A DNA stretch of 64,000 nucleotides, taken from the NCBI GenBank assembly GCA_035651815.1, contig DASRFB010000103.1, positions 21,312 through 85,311 of the forward strand, in the 5' to 3' direction. Position 1 is the first letter of the stretch. Each line of letters starts with the position of its first letter. Shown here in pieces: positions 58,787 to 64,000 of this stretch. The position numbers and the translations under genes were made by a program. The notes under the pieces were generated by a model, which made no database searches, had not been told where the DNA came from, and worked only from the letters and a program-made list of their open reading frames with translations. Source of the DNA: VBDM01 sp035651815. Its GTDB lineage: Bacteria > Pseudomonadota > Gammaproteobacteria > Burkholderiales > SG8-39.

Positions 58787-59140
58787 ATGAAGCGCGTCGT
58801 CGTATTGCTGCTGCCGCTCGCCTGCCTGTGCGCGAACGCGGCGCTCGCGCAAGACGCAGCGCCGCTCGACGACACGCAGCTCCTCGGCATGCGCCTGTTC
58901 AACCAGTCGTGCCGCGTGTGCCACACCCCGCCGCACGCCGGAAGCCCGCAGTACGGTCCCGTGCTCTCGCGCGAGTCGCTCGGCGGGCAGGACGAGGCGC
59001 TGCGCGGCTTCATCGCGAGCGGGTCGCCGCGCATGCCGGGCTTCAGGAGCCATTTCCGGCCCGAGGAGATCGCCGCGCTCGTCGCCTACCTGAAGACGCT
59101 GCCGCCGCCCGAGCCGGCGCGCCGGCCCGAATCTCAATAG
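58787..59140 (+). CDS. Periplasmic class I cytochrome c
   Basis: A 117-residue protein with a signal peptide (residues 1-22) and one haem c site, C42-x-x-C45-H46 (CRVCH). M83 in SPRMPGF is the probable second axial ligand. It ends with the usual helix EEIAALVAYLKTLPPP. The ATG at 58787 follows CGGAGAG. It precedes, by eight bases, a beta-propeller protein that also has a haem c site, so the pair probably forms an electron-transfer unit. Confidence 0.92.
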   Translation: MKRVVVLLLPLACLCANAALAQDAAPLDDTQLLGMRLFNQSCRVCHTPPHAGSPQYGPVLSRESLGGQDEALRGFIASGSPRMPGFRSHFRPEEIAALVAYLKTLPPPEPARRPESQ

Positions 59141-59148
59141 GAGGTCCC

Positions 59149-60987
59149 ATGCGCCCGCTGCTCGCGCTCGCTCTGTTGTGTGTCGCCGCGTCCGCGCACG
59201 CCGCCGACGCGCTGCTCTCGGGGGCCGTGCGCTCGGCGCAGGGCGAGAAGATGGGCGGGGTCACCGTGTCGGCCAAGCCCGAGGGCGGCACCATCACGAC
59301 GACCGTGTTCACGGACGAATCGGGCGAGTACTTCTTTCCGCCGCTCGCTTCGGGCAAGTACCGCGTCTGGGCGCAGGCGCTCGGCTATCGCACCTCGCGC
59401 AACCCGGTCGATCTCTCCTCGAGCGCGAAGCAGGATTTCACGCTCGCGCGCATGACGAGCGCCGAGGCCGTGTACCGCCAGCTGCCCGGCCACCTGATGC
59501 TCGCGTCGCTGCCCGAGGACACGCCGCAGGACCGGCGCATGAAGCGCCTGGTTCGCAACGACTGCACCGGGTGCCACACCCCGAGCTACCCGTTGCAGCA
59601 CCGCTTCGACGAGGCGGGCTGGAACGCGATCATCGAGCTGATGAAGAACGTCAACGTCGGCGGCACCTACGTCGGCAAGGAGCGCAAGCCCGCGGGGCTG
59701 CTCGACTTCCACCAGAAGGAGCTCGCCGCGTACCTCGCGCGCGCGCGCGGGCCGCGGCAGAGCTACGCCAACGTGCGCGTCGGCGCCCGCCCCGCGGGCG
59801 AGCCCGCGCGCGCGGTGTTCCGCGAGTACGACCTGCCGCTCGACCCGGACGCGGGGCTGCCGGCCGACTTCGTGCAGAACGACGGCAGCGACTGGTCGCT
59901 CGGCACGCCCTCGGTGCTGATCCCGGGCTGGGGCGTGCACGACGCCTGGCTCGATGCTGCCGGCGACATCTGGTTCACGTGCAACCTGCCCAACAAGCGC
60001 ACGACCATCGGCCGCATCGACGGCCGCTCGGGCGAGGTGAAGCTGATCAAGATCCCGGGACGCGGCGAGCTCGCCGCGCAGACGCACGGCATGACGCGCG
60101 CGCCCGACGGCACGCTCTGGTTCAACGTCAACCCGGGACGCGGCGGCCTCGCGCACCTCGACCCGAAGACCGAGAAGATCGACGTCTACACCCCGCCCGA
60201 GGGCATGTCGCCCACCGGCGGCGCGACCACGGTCGACTGGGACGGCAAGGGCCGCATCTGGGTCTCGGCGCCCGACGGGGCGCTGCGCTTCGACCCGCAG
60301 ACGCAGACCTTCACCGGGTACAAGTCGCTCACGTACAAGACGCCGAACGGCACCGGCACGACCTACGGCGCGGCCGCCGACCGCAACGGCAACGGCTACT
60401 GGGCCGAGATGCAGCTCGACATCGTCGGCGTCGGCGACGGCGCGTCGACCGGGCCGGTGGGCCAGGCCTCCGAGATCCGGCTCGCGCCGGTGAAGGAGGA
60501 GATGGACCGCGTTGCGCCCGAGGCGCGCAAGTTCTACGAGACCTACACGCAGCCCGATTTCAACGTGCCCTTCCCCTGGGCGCAGGGGCCGCGGCGCATG
60601 GGCACCGACAAGGCGGGCGACGTGCTCTGGGTCGGCGACTCCTGGGGCGGCAGCCTCGCGCGCATCGACACGGTCACCCGCGCGGTCTCGTACGTGAAGC
60701 TGCCCGGGGATCTGCAGCCCTACCAGGTGCAGGTCGACGGCCAGCACCGCCCGTGGACCAACCTCTGGGGCGCCGACCGCGTCATGCGCTACGACCCGGC
60801 GACCGGCAAGTGGGACGCGTTCGAGCTGCCGACTCGCGGCGCCGAGCCGCGCTATCTGTCGCTCGACGAGCGCGACGGGACGATGCGGGTCGTGATCCCG
60901 TACTACCGCGCGCGCAAGGTGGCGGTGATGACGCTGAGGAGCGAGGCAGAGCTCGGCGAGCTGAAGATGAAGACGCGCGCGCGCTGA
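59149..60987 (+). CDS. Exported beta-propeller protein with carboxypeptidase-like and haem c domains
   Basis: A 612-residue protein with a signal peptide (1-19). Residues about 20-100 form a carboxypeptidase-regulatory-like beta-sandwich (LLSGAVRSAQGEKMGGVTVS). A haem c site C139-x-x-C142-H143 (CTGCHT) follows. The rest, about 230-600, is a seven-bladed propeller of the virginiamycin B lyase (Vgb)/streptogramin lyase type, with repeats such as APDGTLWFN and DGKGRIWVS. Vgb-like family names do not imply antibiotic inactivation here; the haem and the neighbouring cytochrome c suggest an oxidoreductase or electron acceptor for a small organic substrate. Confidence 0.85.
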   Translation: MRPLLALALLCVAASAHAADALLSGAVRSAQGEKMGGVTVSAKPEGGTITTTVFTDESGEYFFPPLASGKYRVWAQALGYRTSRNPVDLSSSAKQDFTLARMTSAEAVYRQLPGHLMLASLPEDTPQDRRMKRLVRNDCTGCHTPSYPLQHRFDEAGWNAIIELMKNVNVGGTYVGKERKPAGLLDFHQKELAAYLARARGPRQSYANVRVGARPAGEPARAVFREYDLPLDPDAGLPADFVQNDGSDWSLGTPSVLIPGWGVHDAWLDAAGDIWFTCNLPNKRTTIGRIDGRSGEVKLIKIPGRGELAAQTHGMTRAPDGTLWFNVNPGRGGLAHLDPKTEKIDVYTPPEGMSPTGGATTVDWDGKGRIWVSAPDGALRFDPQTQTFTGYKSLTYKTPNGTGTTYGAAADRNGNGYWAEMQLDIVGVGDGASTGPVGQASEIRLAPVKEEMDRVAPEARKFYETYTQPDFNVPFPWAQGPRRMGTDKAGDVLWVGDSWGGSLARIDTVTRAVSYVKLPGDLQPYQVQVDGQHRPWTNLWGADRVMRYDPATGKWDAFELPTRGAEPRYLSLDERDGTMRVVIPYYRARKVAVMTLRSEAELGELKMKTRAR

Positions 60988-61008
60988 GCCGGAGGCGGGC
61001 GAGCGGGT

Positions 61009-62151
61009 CTAGCGCAGCAGCTTCCCGCCCGGTCCCATCACGCACAGGTCGACGCCGCCCCAGCCCTTGCGCTCCCGGGCGGTGTAGTTCACGTACACGC
61101 CGCCCAGGTCGAGCTCACCCATGCTGTTGAGCGCCTTGAGGACCTTCTCCCGCGTCGGCTTGGGACCGGCGCGGCGGATCGCCTCGGTGGTGATCTTGCC
61201 GACGACGAAGCCTTCGAGCGAGGAGAACGACAGCGGCTCGTTCGGCGCGTACTGCTTCATCAGCTTCTGGTATTCCACCACGAGCGGCAGGGTCGCCGAG
61301 AACGGGTAGGGCACGACCTGCGAGATGACGATCCCGCGCGCTTCCTGCTCGCCGATCGCCTTCACCAGGTCCTGCGGCGGAACGATCGACAGCAGGTAGA
61401 GCTGCGTGCCGTACAGCTTGGCGTTCTTGATCTGCCTCACCAGCTCGATCACCCACCGGCCGCCGACCAGCATCAGGACCGCGTCGGGCTGCTGCTTCAC
61501 GACGGCGGCGGCGGCATTGGCGATGACGACCTTGTCGTCCGCGTTCTGATCGATCACCACGGATTCGATGATGTTCAGCCCCTGCTCCTTGGCGAGCGCC
61601 TGCGCGAGCTTGGTCATCGGCGGCCCGAAGGTCACGTTCTGGTACAGGATCATGACCCTGCTCTTCTGCGTGGATTTCGCTTCCTTCACGAGCGCGGCGA
61701 TCTCGTCCGGATACCCCGAGCGGAACGGGTAGAAGTTCGCCGCCCCCACGATGCTCCGGTCGCCCTGGAACGGCGCGATCATGGCGATGCCGGCCTTGCC
61801 CGGGAGGTTCTGCTTCGATACCTCGTTGATGCCGCCGGTGTTCTGGTAGCCGGCGAGGGCGATGATGTTCTTGTCGGCGATGAATTCCTGTGTCAGCTCG
61901 ACCATCTTGGCCGGATTGAGCCCGTCGTCCTTGTTGATGAGCTTGAGCTTGCGCCCGCTGACGCCGCCGTGGGCGTTGACGTAGTCGAAGTACGCGGTGA
62001 TGCCCGCGTACAGCGGCTTGGCGTTCGAGGCCAGCGTCGGGCTGGTGTGCGACGACACCTGGCCGATCAGGAGATCCTGGGCGGCGACGGGCGGCGTTGT
62101 GAGCGCGGCGGCGAGGGCCAGCGCGAGGCGGACGTGGCGATTCCGGGCCAT
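61009..62151 (-). CDS. Branched-chain amino acid-type ABC receptor
   Basis: A 380-residue type I periplasmic receptor with a signal peptide (1-24, ending PVAAQ). It starts DLLIGQVSSHTSPTLASNAK and has the usual two-lobe LivJ-like fold, with FDYVNAHGGVSGRKLKLI. The ATG at 62151 follows GGGGAGGAG. No liv permease or ATPase gene is adjacent. It is similar in class to, but clearly different in sequence from, the receptor at 15996-17177. Confidence 0.9.
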   Translation of the reverse strand: MARNRHVRLALALAAALTTPPVAAQDLLIGQVSSHTSPTLASNAKPLYAGITAYFDYVNAHGGVSGRKLKLINKDDGLNPAKMVELTQEFIADKNIIALAGYQNTGGINEVSKQNLPGKAGIAMIAPFQGDRSIVGAANFYPFRSGYPDEIAALVKEAKSTQKSRVMILYQNVTFGPPMTKLAQALAKEQGLNIIESVVIDQNADDKVVIANAAAAVVKQQPDAVLMLVGGRWVIELVRQIKNAKLYGTQLYLLSIVPPQDLVKAIGEQEARGIVISQVVPYPFSATLPLVVEYQKLMKQYAPNEPLSFSSLEGFVVGKITTEAIRRAGPKPTREKVLKALNSMGELDLGGVYVNYTARERKGWGGVDLCVMGPGGKLLR

Positions 62152-62289
62152 TCTTGTACTCCTCCCCGAGGAAAGAATGTCAGGCGGGATGCCAACGGAA
62201 TATACCGGGTTCCCCCGCGGCCCGAGTAGGGAAACGCCGCACGCGTCGGAAAAATTCACGCGGCCGGAGCGAGAAATTCCCGCTGAGGC

Positions 62290-64000
<1,711 letters not shown>

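Noticed and set aside
59149..60987. Reading the propeller protein as a virginiamycin B lyase resistance gene
   Set aside because: The propeller is Vgb-like only in fold. The extra haem and sandwich domains, the export signal and the cytochrome neighbour point to another role.

Overview
The window looks like a chromosomal segment of a high-GC Gram-negative bacterium, most likely a Burkholderiales-type betaproteobacterium. Four Bug/TctC-type periplasmic receptors, PqiABC, YcgR-like PilZ proteins and very dense gene packing support this. Many starts overlap the previous stop as ATGA or GTGA. The placement is inference: no rRNA, tRNA or other marker gene is present. I saw no insertion sequence, prophage, CRISPR array or replication origin.

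Layout. 1-1285: start of a glycogen-debranching-type glucosidase and a GT4 glycosyltransferase. 1463-4793: NMT1-type binding protein, Ser-rich lipoprotein, MetE-like methyltransferase, a palindromic repeat and a small secreted protein. 4896-7760: minus-strand PilZ/SDR/PilZ/anchored-protein cluster. 7864-17177: catabolic and transport genes (MDR oxidoreductase, two Bug receptors, DUF3300, VOC dioxygenase-like protein, cation/proton antiporter, LLM flavin oxidoreductase, branched-chain-type receptor). 17194-23030: minus strand with MFS, exported methyltransferase, hybrid histidine kinase and MFS. 23131-27016: PqiA split in two, then PqiB, PqiC and a small UBP-type zinc finger protein. 27112-31740: DUF2167 protein, two Bug receptors, class II aldolase-like protein, and a small exported peptide plus PilH-like response regulator behind a sigma-54-like promoter. 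31740-35837: four overlapping minus-strand genes (amidase, MFS, cupin-like protein, lipocalin-like lipoprotein).

35860-43758: HME-type RND efflux adaptor and pump flanked by two ArnT/PMT-type glycosyltransferases. 43762-47934: GlgX, DinB-like protein, peptidase E and an isochorismatase-fold protein. 47948-50757: a cold-shock gene with promoter, leader and terminator, a DUF3568-like lipoprotein and an FtsH-like AAA protease. 51054-54798: two alpha/beta hydrolases, DoxX and a CDF transporter. 54812-57236: a membrane adenylate cyclase with a His-rich membrane anchor and a [2Fe-2S] domain, divergent from a Crp-family regulator. 57318-60987: small exported peptide, FecR-like protein, cytochrome c and a haem-binding beta-propeller protein. 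61009-64000: branched-chain-type receptor and a truncated ABC exporter.

Most promising regions. First, the redox-sensor-like cyclase paired with a cyclic-nucleotide-type regulator. Second, the 77-residue exported peptide and PilH-like regulator, whose mRNA would begin almost directly with a hairpin burying the ribosome binding site. No intergenic stretch exceeds about 300 bases; the longest are 50758-51053, 57591-57848 and 37561-37805.
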